A stretch of 64,000 nucleotides of DNA from an uncultured Candidatus Saccharibacteria bacterium (lineage in GTDB: Bacteria > Patescibacteria > Saccharimonadia > Saccharimonadales > UBA4665), in contig CAMLRZ010000002.1 in NCBI GenBank assembly GCA_946482575.1, positions 1 through 64,000 of the forward strand, given 5' to 3'. A program made the translations under genes and the position numbers. This document shows positions 35,792-44,152 of the stretch, piece after piece; the first letter of the stretch is position 1, and every line of letters begins with the position of its first letter. Under the pieces are notes generated by a model, which ran no database searches, was not told where the DNA came from, and saw nothing but the letters and a program-made list of their open reading frames with translations.

Positions 35792-36521
35792 AATCAAGCC
35801 AGCCAACGGTTTCTCGCGAGTTCTACAGGTAAGCCTGAACGCGCTCCTGCCTCTTGCTGTTTTTATTTTGGTAAGAATTGACTTCGTTCAGCTCGCTTTA
35901 ATTATTATTTTGTTAAGTAAGTGGCGTATGTTGGCAGTGCGCGTTCGTTTCTGGCCCGCCAATATCCGCGCGAATGCGGTGGATATTATGGTCAGCGTAT
36001 CGCTGCTGCTATTCATGGTCAACAGCGGTAGCCAAATTGTTCAGCTGCTGTGGGCGGTGGCATATGGCGTATGGTTGATTGCTCTAAAGCCAGCGTCTTC
36101 AACACTCATGGTGTCGGTACAGGCGTTTATTGGTATGGTCTGCGGTCTTATGGCGTTGTCCGTGGGCTGGGATGCAGCACCACTCTACGGCCTGGTAATA
36201 GCCACAGGTTTGATATGTTATCTGGCAGCACACCACTTCTTTGATAGCTTTGACGAACCATATGCACGGTTATTATCGTACCTGTGGGGGTATTTGGGCG
36301 CGGCGCTAATGTGGGTTCTTGGTCACTGGCTGTTGTACTACAGCATTGTGTCACAGCCAACGCTCTTGCTCGTGTCACTTGGTTTTGGCCTTAGCGCATT
36401 GTACTATCTGGATCACCTAGATAAACTATCAACCAATATTCGACGCCAAATTGTGTTTGTTATGTTTGCTATCGTCATTATTGTAGTGGCATTCTCCGAC
36501 TGGGGAAATAAAATCGTTTAG
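35772..36521 (+). CDS. Polytopic membrane protein of unknown function
   Basis: About 249 residues with six or seven hydrophobic helices (ALLPLAVFILVRIDFVQLALIIILL, AVDIMVSVSLLLFMV, MVSVQAFIGMVCGLMALSV, GLVIATGLICYLAAHHFF, GYLGAALMWVLGHWLLYY, LLLVSLGFGLSALYYL, QIVFVMFAIVIIVVAF). It starts inside the LCP gene (overlap of 20 bases; a GTG at 35766 is an alternative start), so it is probably co-translated with the cell-wall ligase. This family is not recognised here. Confidence 0.7.
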   Translation: MRPLIAKIKPANGFSRVLQVSLNALLPLAVFILVRIDFVQLALIIILLSKWRMLAVRVRFWPANIRANAVDIMVSVSLLLFMVNSGSQIVQLLWAVAYGVWLIALKPASSTLMVSVQAFIGMVCGLMALSVGWDAAPLYGLVIATGLICYLAAHHFFDSFDEPYARLLSYLWGYLGAALMWVLGHWLLYYSIVSQPTLLLVSLGFGLSALYYLDHLDKLSTNIRRQIVFVMFAIVIIVVAFSDWGNKIV

Positions 36522-36556
36522 TGTAAGTGTAAGTCTGAACATCGTAGAGGAGGGGT

Positions 36557-37894
36557 ATGGAAACTTCGGGAAAGCCTGAAAAAGAAAATATTGAGGCAGA
36601 GGCGCAAAAGGCAAAAGAACTGCCGGATATTGAGCCAATGACTTTCACACCGGGTGAGCCAATACGCAGCGCCAAACCAGCGCCAAACGTTGAGCTCCCT
36701 GAGCAAAAACATGGTGACGAAGGTACAGGGTCACATCATCATATTCCGGGCCATCGAGTCCGTGTCTTAGCCTTTGTATTTTTGTTTATGCTTAGTATTT
36801 CGTCTGGATTCTTTGGCGGCTGGCTGTTTAACCGCAGCAAAGATGACACCGATACAACACAAACCCAAAAAGTAGTGTTGCAATCGCAAAGCCAGCTTAT
36901 TAGCAACATTGCCAAGACGGTAGGCGAGAGTGTAGTGTCTGTGGAGGTGACTTCAACGGCAAGCGCTAGTTCATACTTTGGATTTGGCGGTACTGGCACT
37001 CAGCAGAGCGCTGGCACGGGCATTATCTTGAACAAAAGCGGCCTCATTATTACCAATCGCCACGTTGTTCCCGCTGGCACTCAGAGCGTGAAAGTGATCT
37101 TGTCTGACGGTACCACGTACGACAACGTCAAAGTAGTAGGCCGTACCAGTAGCAACGATAGCCTGGATATTGCATTCCTGCAGATTACAGACACCAAAGG
37201 TAAGACATTGTCACCTGCCTCTATCGGGGACTCAAGCAAGGTGCGCGTGGGCGATTCTGTAGTTGCTATTGGCAACGCCTTGGGGCAATTCCAGAACACC
37301 GTAACCTCGGGAATTATTTCGGGCTATGGTCGAAGCGTAGAGGCTAGTTCGGGCGATAGCAGTTCCGACAGCGAAAGCCTGGACGACTTATTCCAGACAG
37401 ACGCGGCGATTAACCAAGGTAACTCCGGTGGTCCATTGGTTAACTTAGAGGGCGAGGTGATCGGCATTAATACTGCCGTTGCCAGCTCTGCTCAGAATAT
37501 CGGTTTTGCTATCCCTATCAATGATGTAGCCGGCCTTATTAAAAGTGTTGAAGAAACGGGTGAGCTAAAGCGTCCGTACCTGGGTGTGGTGTATGTGTCC
37601 CTAACCGACGACATTGCCAAGCAATACAGCTTGAGCGCCAAGCGTGGTGCCTATGTTCCTCCGGCAACAGTATTAGGCCAGGAGACGGTTGTTGCTGGTA
37701 GTCCCGCTGCCAAAGCAGGTGTTAAAGAGGGTGACATTATCACCAAAGTTGATGGCACGGCCATTGATGAAAATACCAGCCTCACCAGTCTGTTGGGTAA
37801 ACACTCAGTGGGCGACAGTGTGCAGCTTACTATCAATCGAAGCGGCAAAACGGTTACAATCAACGTGACGTTGGGCAACGCCCCCTCTAGTTAG
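36557..37894 (+). CDS. HtrA/DegP-type serine protease with PDZ domain
   Basis: Membrane-anchored quality-control protease. A charged cytoplasmic tail of 65 residues precedes one helix (VRVLAFVFLFMLSISSGFFGGW, 68-89). The trypsin domain has the triad His169 (NRHVV), Asp204 (DSLDIAF) and Ser290 (NQGNSGGPL). One PDZ domain covers about 350-440 (VAGSPAAKAGVKEGDIITKVDG). The single TM plus one PDZ layout is that of Gram-positive HtrA. GAGGAGGGG precedes the ATG. Its last bases overlap the convergent prmC gene by 4. Confidence 0.93.
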   Translation: METSGKPEKENIEAEAQKAKELPDIEPMTFTPGEPIRSAKPAPNVELPEQKHGDEGTGSHHHIPGHRVRVLAFVFLFMLSISSGFFGGWLFNRSKDDTDTTQTQKVVLQSQSQLISNIAKTVGESVVSVEVTSTASASSYFGFGGTGTQQSAGTGIILNKSGLIITNRHVVPAGTQSVKVILSDGTTYDNVKVVGRTSSNDSLDIAFLQITDTKGKTLSPASIGDSSKVRVGDSVVAIGNALGQFQNTVTSGIISGYGRSVEASSGDSSSDSESLDDLFQTDAAINQGNSGGPLVNLEGEVIGINTAVASSAQNIGFAIPINDVAGLIKSVEETGELKRPYLGVVYVSLTDDIAKQYSLSAKRGAYVPPATVLGQETVVAGSPAAKAGVKEGDIITKVDGTAIDENTSLTSLLGKHSVGDSVQLTINRSGKTVTINVTLGNAPSS

Positions 37895-38694
37895 TCACGA
37901 GCAAAAAGTTGTACAAGGCCCTCTTTGCGGTCTTGTACGAACCCCGCTTGTCGGGCAAGCTGTGCAAGCGTATGATGCTGCTCTGGTAGAGCCTCGGTTA
38001 GAACAAACCGGGGCTTTTGCGTAGCTGTACCGAGGTATTGCCAAAAAGCCTTGTAATGATTGAGTCCATCCGCACCCGAAAAGAGTGCCAGCTTTGGCTC
38101 TTGCATGGCTGCTTCATTAACAGGGAAATGGTCTGGCACATACGGCAGGTTAGCCAACAGAACATCTTGGGCAGTGACATCTTGCAAAAGATCACTGTGC
38201 TGGAAGGCGACCGGGGCATGCAGGGCCTGGGCGTTTTTATGCGCTGTCTGGAGGGCTTCGGGACTGATATCGTAGCCTGTAACGCGAGTTTGCGGCAACT
38301 CTAGCGCTGCAGTTATTGCCAGGCAGCCAGAACCCGTGCCAATGTCGGCAATCTGGTCGCCAGCCTTGAGCGGCAATTCCTTTAGTAGCTCGATAATCAT
38401 TTCAGTCTCAGGGCGGGGCACTAGGACCGTGTTGTTCACCGCAAAAGTACGACCATAAAATTCAGTCTTACCCCGAATATAGGCTAGGGGGCAGTGACCC
38501 TTGCGCGCCAAAATATGTTTTTCTAATACAGTTTGTTGTTGGGGTGTGAGTTCAGTCTGAGGGTGCGCCAATAGATGGCTGCGGTTAAGGCCCAGCGTAT
38601 CCTCCAGCAATACCAAACAATCCAATCGTGCAGTAGGAATGCCTGCCTTTTGTAGGATTGCAGTATTGCTTTGCAGGAACTCACCAACGGTCAT
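37891..38694 (-). CDS. prmC: Peptide chain release factor N5-glutamine methyltransferase
   Basis: SAM-dependent enzyme that methylates the Gln of the GGQ motif in release factors. The N-terminal helical domain (to about residue 80) precedes the SAM motif QIADIGTGSGCLAITAALELP. The family's NPPY motif is NLPY here (VLLANLPYVPDH), so the second position is Leu. RPETEMIIELL is conserved. The 267-residue length is normal. It lies 10 bases after prfA, its substrate gene, in one operon; this order is very common and supports the call despite the changed motif. Confidence 0.88.
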   Translation of the reverse strand: MTVGEFLQSNTAILQKAGIPTARLDCLVLLEDTLGLNRSHLLAHPQTELTPQQQTVLEKHILARKGHCPLAYIRGKTEFYGRTFAVNNTVLVPRPETEMIIELLKELPLKAGDQIADIGTGSGCLAITAALELPQTRVTGYDISPEALQTAHKNAQALHAPVAFQHSDLLQDVTAQDVLLANLPYVPDHFPVNEAAMQEPKLALFSGADGLNHYKAFWQYLGTATQKPRFVLTEALPEQHHTLAQLARQAGFVQDRKEGLVQLFARD

Positions 38695-38704
38695 GGCGGG
38701 CGGA

Positions 38705-39763
38705 TTACACCTCGTTATTGATCAGTTGGCGTTCGTAGGCTTGTAGTTGTTCAATGAGGTCGTCGATTTCGCCGTTGAGAGCAGCGGGAATGTTACTGCG
38801 CGAATAGCCAATACGGTGATCGGTAATACGGTCTTGCGGGAAGTTATAGGTACGAATTTTTTCGGAGCGGTCGCCAGAGCCGATCAGTTTTTTGCGGGCA
38901 TCACTGAGCTGCTTTTGCTCTTCTTCAATTTTGATGGCCAGCAAGCGGGAGCGCAGTACGCTCATGGCTTTTTCTTTGTTCTTGATCTGAGATTTCTCGT
39001 CTTGGCAAGTCACGATCATGCCGGTCGGAAGATAAGTGATACGAACCGCAGAGTCAGTCGTGTTTACGGACTGACCGCCATGGCCGCTGGATCGATACAC
39101 GTCAATGCGCAAATCGCTGGGGTTGATCTCGATATCGGTTTCTTCGGCCTCTGGCAACACCGAAACTGTAACGGTCGAAGTATGAATGCGGCCTTGGCTT
39201 TCGGTGCTGGGTACACGTTGTACTCGGTGCACGCCAGCTTCCAGTTTCAGCTGGTGGTAGATGTCGTCACCGCGAACACCAAAAATAATTTCTTTAAATC
39301 CACCGACCTCGGATGGTGATTCATCGATCAGCTCTACCTTGTAGCGATGTCGTTCTGCCCATCGAACATACATGCGGTACAGGTCGGCTGCAAACAAACT
39401 GGCTTCGTCACCGCCCGCAGCAGCGCGAATTTCGATTACCACATCGCGGTCATCGTTAGGATCTTTTGGAGTAAGAGCTTCGTGCAGGGAAGTCTCGTTC
39501 TTTTCGAGCGCTGGTGTAATGCTTTCTAGCTCGCTTTGGGCTAGTTCAGCGAGTTCGGCGTCAGAGCCCTGAGCTAATTCTTGAGCCTCTTGGCGCGATT
39601 TGAGCAGCCGTGCTCGCTCGTCGAACAAATCTATGATACTTTCTAGCTCGCTTTGGCGTTTGGCCAGCTTAGGATATTCTTTGGAACTAAAAATACTGGG
39701 GTCGCGCAGACGATCCTGTAGTTGGGCGAGTTCTTGGCGAAGGGCAGTTTCTTTTTGTTCCAT
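38705..39763 (-). CDS. prfA: Peptide chain release factor 1
   Basis: Recognises UAA and UAG stops. The 352-residue protein has the coiled N-terminal domain, the PCRF domain, and the catalytic loop [19 protein letters not shown] with the GGQ that PrmC methylates. QDERSQ-type sequence ([14 protein letters not shown]) follows. A PxT-type anticodon loop is expected in domain 2 but was not placed exactly. RF1 rather than RF2 is supported by overall sequence and by the neighbour prmC. Confidence 0.95.
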   Translation of the reverse strand: MEQKETALRQELAQLQDRLRDPSIFSSKEYPKLAKRQSELESIIDLFDERARLLKSRQEAQELAQGSDAELAELAQSELESITPALEKNETSLHEALTPKDPNDDRDVVIEIRAAAGGDEASLFAADLYRMYVRWAERHRYKVELIDESPSEVGGFKEIIFGVRGDDIYHQLKLEAGVHRVQRVPSTESQGRIHTSTVTVSVLPEAEETDIEINPSDLRIDVYRSSGHGGQSVNTTDSAVRITYLPTGMIVTCQDEKSQIKNKEKAMSVLRSRLLAIKIEEEQKQLSDARKKLIGSGDRSEKIRTYNFPQDRITDHRIGYSRSNIPAALNGEIDDLIEQLQAYERQLINNEV

Positions 39764-39783
39764 AGTGTTCTTCCTTTAAGTAT

Positions 39784-39820
39784 ACAAAAACCGCTTGAAT
39801 ACTTAAATCCAAGCGGTTAA
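39784..39820 (-). terminator. Terminator after rpmE
   Basis: On the minus strand AACCGCTTG pairs with CAAGCGGTT and is followed by TTTTTG. It separates rpmE from prfA. Confidence 0.8.
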
Positions 39821-39831
39821 TTGCATAGACG

Positions 39832-40173
39832 TTAGCTGTTTTTCTTAGCGTCGTTCTTTTCGGTCTTTGCAGCCTTGCGGGCAACTTGCTTTTGAGCAGC
39901 CTTGGCGCGGGCTTCGCGAGCAGCTTTTGCAGCTTCAGCGCGGGCCTTGAACTTGTCAACGCGACCTTCGATGTCGAGCACGCGTTCTTCACCGGTGAAG
40001 AAGGGGTGTGAAGCACTGGTGATGTGCACTTTTACCAAAGGATATTCGTTGCCATCGGTCCACTTAATGGTTTCTTCGGTTGCCACAGTAGAACGGGTCA
40101 AGAACGAAAAGTCGTTGTTGAGGTCCTGGAATACTACTGGGCGGTAGTTCTTAGGGTGTAGTTCTTTCTTCAT
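39832..40173 (-). CDS. rpmE2: 50S ribosomal protein L31 (type B) with long basic tail
   Basis: L31 bridges the subunits. The first 80 residues match L31: [40 protein letters not shown]. The zinc cysteines of type A are absent, so this is type B. A Lys/Ala-rich tail of about 30 residues ([27 protein letters not shown]) extends it to 113, as seen in other reduced genomes. The ATG at 40173 follows TACAAT by 10 bases, so the mRNA is probably leaderless. Confidence 0.92.
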   Translation of the reverse strand: MKKELHPKNYRPVVFQDLNNDFSFLTRSTVATEETIKWTDGNEYPLVKVHITSASHPFFTGEERVLDIEGRVDKFKARAEAAKAAREARAKAAQKQVARKAAKTEKNDAKKNS

Positions 40174-40183
40174 AATCCCATGT

Positions 40184-40212
40184 ATTGTATCTGTTTTTAC
40201 AGCAAAAGTCAA
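40184..40212 (-). promoter_or_regulatory. Promoter of rpmE (leaderless)
   Basis: Minus strand: TTGACT (40207-40212), 17 bases, TACAAT (40184-40189), then 10 bases to the ATG. Confidence 0.75.
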
Positions 40213-40233
40213 AGGTGTTTATAAGCGAGAGCG

Positions 40234-41280
40234 CTATGCTGGCAAATCGCTCGTTTTAGCCAGTTGCTTAGCCTTTACGCGGCTCCACCAAATTGCTACC
40301 ACGATAAAGAAGATACCCAGGCCACCAACCAAGAATTCAGGCAGAACCACGTGGTACAGCTTAAGAAGCATTACGCTACCCAAGAAGGCGATAGCCCAGT
40401 GTGCGCCATGCTCCAAAAAGATGTATCGAGCCAGTGCGTTGGAGCGAACCAGGTGAATAGTCATGGCACGAACCCAGATTGCACCTGCGCCCAGACCGGC
40501 AATAATCAAGATCACGTCGCCAGTTAGTGCGAAGGCACCAATTACACCGTCCAGCGAGAAGCTGGCATCCAGAATTTCTAGATACATGAATGCCGAAAAT
40601 GCTGCCAAGCCGACCTTGTGTTTCACGCCAGTTTTGCTTTCGGCGGTACCCACTGCCGCGTCAATTAACTGCAGGCCGATGTGTAGAGCCATGGCGACAA
40701 TAGAGGCCAGGAAGATTGTATTGTGGTGAGCAGGATCAACAGTAGCGTTAATAATCAACGTGGCGATCAGCATAATAAAGATGGTCACGTTGTCGAACTT
40801 GCCCAATTTGCCGAGGTATTTTTCTAGGAACGGCAACCAGTGCGTCTTTTTGTTGTAGTCAATAAAGTAGCTCAAGGCGATCATCAGCAGGAATGTGCCA
40901 CCAAAGGCGCTGATCACTGGCTCGGCTTTAACGAGCTCCTGCTCATATTCGTGCGGGTGATGTAATGCCAGGTCCACGACGTCGTGGAAGCTGATGCCGG
41001 CCGTAAAGGCCACAATAACAATAGGGAGCAAGAAGCGCACCACAAAGACAGCGATAAAAATACCAACTGTCATAAACAATTTTTGCCAAAACGGCGACAT
41101 AGTAACCAGGACTTTGCTGTTTACTACCGCGTTGTCGGCGCTGAACGTGGTCTCTAGTAGGGTCAAAACCAATACGGTGAACAGGGCGGCGACACCCATT
41201 TTCCACCCTACAAAGAACCAAATTAAAAGTGTGACTGCACCGGCGAACCAGTAAATTTTGAAAAGATCTTTAAAACTCAT
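40234..41280 (-). CDS. DUF475 (TerC-like) integral membrane protein
   Basis: A 348-residue protein with about nine hydrophobic helices. LTLLETTFSADNAVVNSKVL near residue 40 and LEILDASFSLDGVIGAFALTGD near 235 are the two acidic half-motifs of the DUF475/TerC superfamily, in which Glu and Asp residues lie inside the membrane and probably bind metal ions (TerC members export Mn2+). The specific ion is unknown. It has a clean promoter and a leaderless start. A vWA protein of the kind found with Ter genes is adjacent on the same strand, although in GC-rich DNA. Confidence 0.85.
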   Translation of the reverse strand: MSFKDLFKIYWFAGAVTLLIWFFVGWKMGVAALFTVLVLTLLETTFSADNAVVNSKVLVTMSPFWQKLFMTVGIFIAVFVVRFLLPIVIVAFTAGISFHDVVDLALHHPHEYEQELVKAEPVISAFGGTFLLMIALSYFIDYNKKTHWLPFLEKYLGKLGKFDNVTIFIMLIATLIINATVDPAHHNTIFLASIVAMALHIGLQLIDAAVGTAESKTGVKHKVGLAAFSAFMYLEILDASFSLDGVIGAFALTGDVILIIAGLGAGAIWVRAMTIHLVRSNALARYIFLEHGAHWAIAFLGSVMLLKLYHVVLPEFLVGGLGIFFIVVAIWWSRVKAKQLAKTSDLPA

Positions 41281-41288
41281 ATGAATGT

Positions 41289-41317
41289 ATCATACTTGCT
41301 TGACGAAAGCTGCACAA
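41289..41317 (-). promoter_or_regulatory. Promoter of DUF475 gene (leaderless)
   Basis: Minus strand: TTGTGC (41312-41317), 17 bases, TATGAT (41289-41294), then 8 bases to the ATG. Confidence 0.7.
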
Positions 41318-41355
41318 CCATAGAAATCAGTTTCTGGGGCTGTAGTTCAGCGCAG

Positions 41356-41398
41356 GTCCGGGCAGGGAGGTGTCACGTGAGTGACCCTGTGCCCGGAC
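41356..41398 (-). terminator. GC-rich stem-loop after the vWA gene
   Basis: GTCCGGGCA pairs with TGCCCGGAC; inside, GTCAC pairs with GTGAC around GTGA. There is no T-run, so it is a terminator-like hairpin of the kind seen in GC-rich genomes, or another structural element. It marks the left edge of a GC-rich patch. Confidence 0.5.
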
Positions 41399-41438
41399 GC
41401 TGCTGCCGACTGACGATGAGGATCGTCCGAGAGAGTTG

Positions 41439-42401
41439 TTACGCGATGAGGTGCAGGCTGCGGCAGGACCCGTAGGCCTTGTTCATGAACTTGCCGACCA
41501 GCATGTTGACGACGGTGGGACCGTCGGGCAGGCGATTAGCGTCGCCGCCGGTGAGCTCCTTGAGGTCCACGAAGTCGACGTTGTCCCAGAGCGGCCGTAG
41601 GCCCTTCTTGAGGAAGAGCTCTTCGCCCGCCTTGTCCATGCCCTTGAGCACGGCGAAGTCGTGGTGACCGACGCCGATCAGCATGATGTAGATGCCGAGC
41701 TGGCTCATCCAGCGAACCACTTCCAGCAGGCGTTCCAGTGATTCGGAACACATGCCGTCGGTGCCCAGGAAGGCCAGGATCGGGTGGCGGAGCTTCAGGA
41801 GCGGCTGGAGCTGCTCCTTGCCGTTGACGAGCTTGGGCTTGATGAAGCGCAGCAGGTCATCGTCCGTCATGGCCTTGATGGCGTCCACGCGGCTGTTGTG
41901 GTCGGCCGTATTCTCGCGGGCATGGATCAGCAATGCCTGCCGGACCATGTCCATGAGCGGCGGGATGAAGTACGTGCCCCCGAAGTCCAGCGCGCGATTG
42001 CGTCCCAGGATCTGGTGCACGTTGCTGCTGCGGATCAGACCGTCGTCCGGCCACAGCGGCCTGCGCACGCCGTAGTGGAAGAATCGCAGCGGCGCAGCCT
42101 GCTCGGGAGTGGCACTGAAGCCGCCCAGGGTCACGGCTGCCACCAGTGAGGTCAGCAGCTGCATGGTGCCGTCATCCCACAGCCTGTTGGGGTACTCGTT
42201 GGTAGAGCCCGACCGGTCCAGGTAGAGCAGCGGGTAGGCATGCTCCTTTCGGAGGTTGAGGGCGTTGGCGGCCGCGATCATGTCGGACAGGTCCGGGAGG
42301 GCGCTGTTCGGCCCTTTGCTTACGGGTGCAGAAGCCGGCGGCGGGCTGGTCGCGGGCTTGTCTTTCGGCGGTATGCCGAGAAGCTTGCGTAGCCATTGCA
42401 T
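41439..42401 (-). CDS. vWA-domain protein (TerF/TerY-like), GC-rich gene
   Basis: A 320-residue protein with a von Willebrand A fold. The MIDAS metal site is DRSGST (62-67) with preceding strand YPLLYL. FGGTYFIPPLMDMV and PILAFLGTDGMCSESLERLL give the later MIDAS Thr and Asp. GIYIMLIGVGHHDFAVLKGMDKAGEELF completes the fold. This arrangement resembles the vWA proteins of tellurite/stress (Ter) clusters. Third codon positions are almost all G or C, unlike the neighbours, which suggests recent transfer. The ATG at 42401 has AAGGAG 12 bases upstream; the longer open frame upstream is AT-rich leader. A Pro-rich linker fills residues 12-32. Confidence 0.75.
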   Translation of the reverse strand: MQWLRKLLGIPPKDKPATSPPPASAPVSKGPNSALPDLSDMIAAANALNLRKEHAYPLLYLDRSGSTNEYPNRLWDDGTMQLLTSLVAAVTLGGFSATPEQAAPLRFFHYGVRRPLWPDDGLIRSSNVHQILGRNRALDFGGTYFIPPLMDMVRQALLIHARENTADHNSRVDAIKAMTDDDLLRFIKPKLVNGKEQLQPLLKLRHPILAFLGTDGMCSESLERLLEVVRWMSQLGIYIMLIGVGHHDFAVLKGMDKAGEELFLKKGLRPLWDNVDFVDLKELTGGDANRLPDGPTVVNMLVGKFMNKAYGSCRSLHLIA

Positions 42402-42531
42402 GGTAAGGTTCAACTCCTTTTCGTGGCGAAAAAGTCGCCAAGTCGGGGATGCTGTAGTACAGCGTGCACTATTTATATCATAAAATGTAAAAATTACCAC
42501 CTTTCTGTTGCGTAACAACCAGGGACTCATG
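42402..42531. other. Leader of the vWA gene, edge of the GC-rich patch
   Basis: Base composition changes from GC-rich to AT-rich across about 42420-42480. TGGCGAAAAAGTCGCCA (42424-42440) is a small hairpin. TATGAT and TATAAA on the minus strand could serve as -10 elements, but no clear -35 was found. Confidence 0.4.
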
Positions 42532-42560
42532 TTGCACATCTGTTAGCCATCTGGTACAAT
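42532..42560 (+). promoter_or_regulatory. Promoter of rpsB-tsf
   Basis: TTGCAC, 17 bases, TACAAT. The leader of about 90 bases contains possible pairing (TTGGAACCAATCC; GGCACCCTAAGGCACC) and could hold an S2 autoregulatory structure (inference). Confidence 0.7.
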
Positions 42561-42655
42561 AAGCGGGTAACTAATTAAGCAGTTTTGGAACCAATCCTCC
42601 TTTGGGCTCGCCGTGTAGGCACCCTAAGGCACCAAGACGAAGAGAAAGGACTATC

Positions 42656-43384
42656 ATGGCTACCGTTGATGTAGACATTAAAAAACTATTAGAAGCAGGT
42701 GCTCACTTTGGTCACAAGACCAGCCGTTGGCACCCAAAAATGGCTCCATTTATTCACAGCAAGCGCAATGGCAGTCACATTATTGATCTCAACAAAACTG
42801 TTGAAGGCCTCGAAGAAGCACTGACTTTCCTGAGCAAAACCGCTTCAGAAGGCAAGCAAGTTCTGTTTGTTGGTACTAAGCGTCAGGCCCAAGACTTGGT
42901 TAAGGCTGCTGCCGAAGACGTAAAAATGCCATTTGTAACCGAGCGTTGGTTGGGTGGTATGTTGACCAACTGGCCAACTATCAGCGGTCGCATTAAGCAC
43001 CTCAAAGACCTTGAAACCAAGATGGAATCAGGCGAATTGGCTGGCAAGTACAACAAGCTCGAGATCCAGCGCTTCCAGGAAGAAATCATCGAGATGAACC
43101 GCATCTACGGTGGCATCAAGAACATGCAACAGCGCGTGGGTGCCGTATTTATTATCGACATCATCAACGACGCCAACGCTTTGGCAGAAGCTAAGAAGCT
43201 CGGCTTGAAGACCGTTGGTTTGGTTGACACTAACGCTGACCCAACTTTGGTTGACTACGCTATTCCTTGCAACGACGACGCAATCAAGACCATTCAGTTG
43301 GTACTGGACTACGTTAAGCAAGCAGTAGAAGCTGGCCAAGCTAAAGTTAAGAAGGCAGACGTTGCCGACAAAACTGAAAAATAA
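42656..43384 (+). CDS. rpsB: 30S ribosomal protein S2
   Basis: S2 binds the 30S platform together with S1. The 242-residue protein has the family features LLEAGAHFGHKTSRWHPKMAPFI, IIDLNKTVEGLEEAL, FVGTKRQAQDLV, ERWLGGMLTNW and GLVDTNADPTLVDYAIPCNDDA. The ATG at 42656 has AGAAAGGA in place; an earlier in-frame start lies inside the leader and is rejected. It is followed by tsf, the standard order. Confidence 0.96.
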   Translation: MATVDVDIKKLLEAGAHFGHKTSRWHPKMAPFIHSKRNGSHIIDLNKTVEGLEEALTFLSKTASEGKQVLFVGTKRQAQDLVKAAAEDVKMPFVTERWLGGMLTNWPTISGRIKHLKDLETKMESGELAGKYNKLEIQRFQEEIIEMNRIYGGIKNMQQRVGAVFIIDIINDANALAEAKKLGLKTVGLVDTNADPTLVDYAIPCNDDAIKTIQLVLDYVKQAVEAGQAKVKKADVADKTEK

Positions 43385-43404
43385 AGGGTAGGGAGAGAAA
43401 CGAC

Positions 43405-44001
43405 ATGGCTGTAGAAATTGCAGAAATCAAGCGCTTGCGCGAACTGACCGGTGTTGGCATGACCGACGCCAAAAAAGCTCTGGAAGCTGCCGAAGGTGAC
43501 TTCGACAAAGCTCTGACTGAAATGCGCAAAAAAGGTATGACTAAGGCCGAGAAGAGCGCTGCTCGCGAAGCTCGTGCCGGTGTTGTAAGCAGCTACGTGC
43601 ACGACAACCGCATTGGCGTACTTTTGGAAGTAAACTGTGAAACCGACTTCGTTGCACGCAACGAAAAGTTCACTGACTTCGTAAAAGACGTTGCTATGCA
43701 CATCGCTGCATCGGCTCCTTTGTACGTAACCAGCGACGAAATTTCAGCCGACGAGCGTGCTCGTGTTGAAGCAGAGTTCACCGAAAAGGTTACCAACGAA
43801 GGCAAGCCAGCTGACATGGTTCCAAAGATTGTAGAAGGCATGGTTAAGAAATACTTCGCAGAACGATGCTTAGTTGACCAACCATACATCAAGAATCCTG
43901 ACCAAACTGTTGGTGAGTACATCAAAGAAAACATTGCTAAGTTGGGCGAGAACCTGGTGGTTCGACGCTTCAGCCGCATGGCAATTGGTGAAGTAGCCTA
44001 A
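43405..44001 (+). CDS. tsf: Elongation factor Ts
   Basis: Guanine exchange factor for EF-Tu. The UBA domain IKRLRELTGVGMTDAKKALEAAEGDFDKALTEMRKKG (10-46) leads into one dimerisation core (IGVLLEVNCETDFVARNEKF). At 198 residues it is the short form with one core subdomain, as in small genomes and Thermus. GTAGGGAGAG lies before the ATG. It is co-transcribed with rpsB. Confidence 0.95.
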   Translation: MAVEIAEIKRLRELTGVGMTDAKKALEAAEGDFDKALTEMRKKGMTKAEKSAAREARAGVVSSYVHDNRIGVLLEVNCETDFVARNEKFTDFVKDVAMHIAASAPLYVTSDEISADERARVEAEFTEKVTNEGKPADMVPKIVEGMVKKYFAERCLVDQPYIKNPDQTVGEYIKENIAKLGENLVVRRFSRMAIGEVA

Positions 44002-44016
44002 GCAGCTACTGCCCAA

Positions 44017-44052
44017 AAAAGAACTGCCCGTAAAAAGGCAGTTCTTTTTATA
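44017..44052 (+). terminator. Terminator after tsf
   Basis: A 12-bp stem AAAAGAACTGCC/GGCAGTTCTTTT followed by TATAT. Confidence 0.88.
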
Positions 44053-44081
44053 TGTAAAAAATTTCGGGTTGGTGAGCACGA

Positions 44082-44127
44082 GGTGAGTTCTGTTCTGAGC
44101 GATTGCTCGAAGATCAGAGGTCTCACC
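44082..44127 (-). terminator. GC-rich stem-loop after the DUF3558-like gene
   Basis: GGTGAG pairs with CTCACC, and GAGC/GCTC pairs around GATT inside. A competing GGTGAG lies at 44144-44149. There is no T-run. It marks the left edge of a second GC-rich patch. Confidence 0.4.
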
Positions 44128-44152
44128 CCGCGCAACACCTACCGGTGAGGGG

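Noticed and set aside
38017..38304. Plus-strand frames opposite prmC and prfA (38017-38304, 38747-39319)
   Set aside because: Antisense shadows of well-identified genes.
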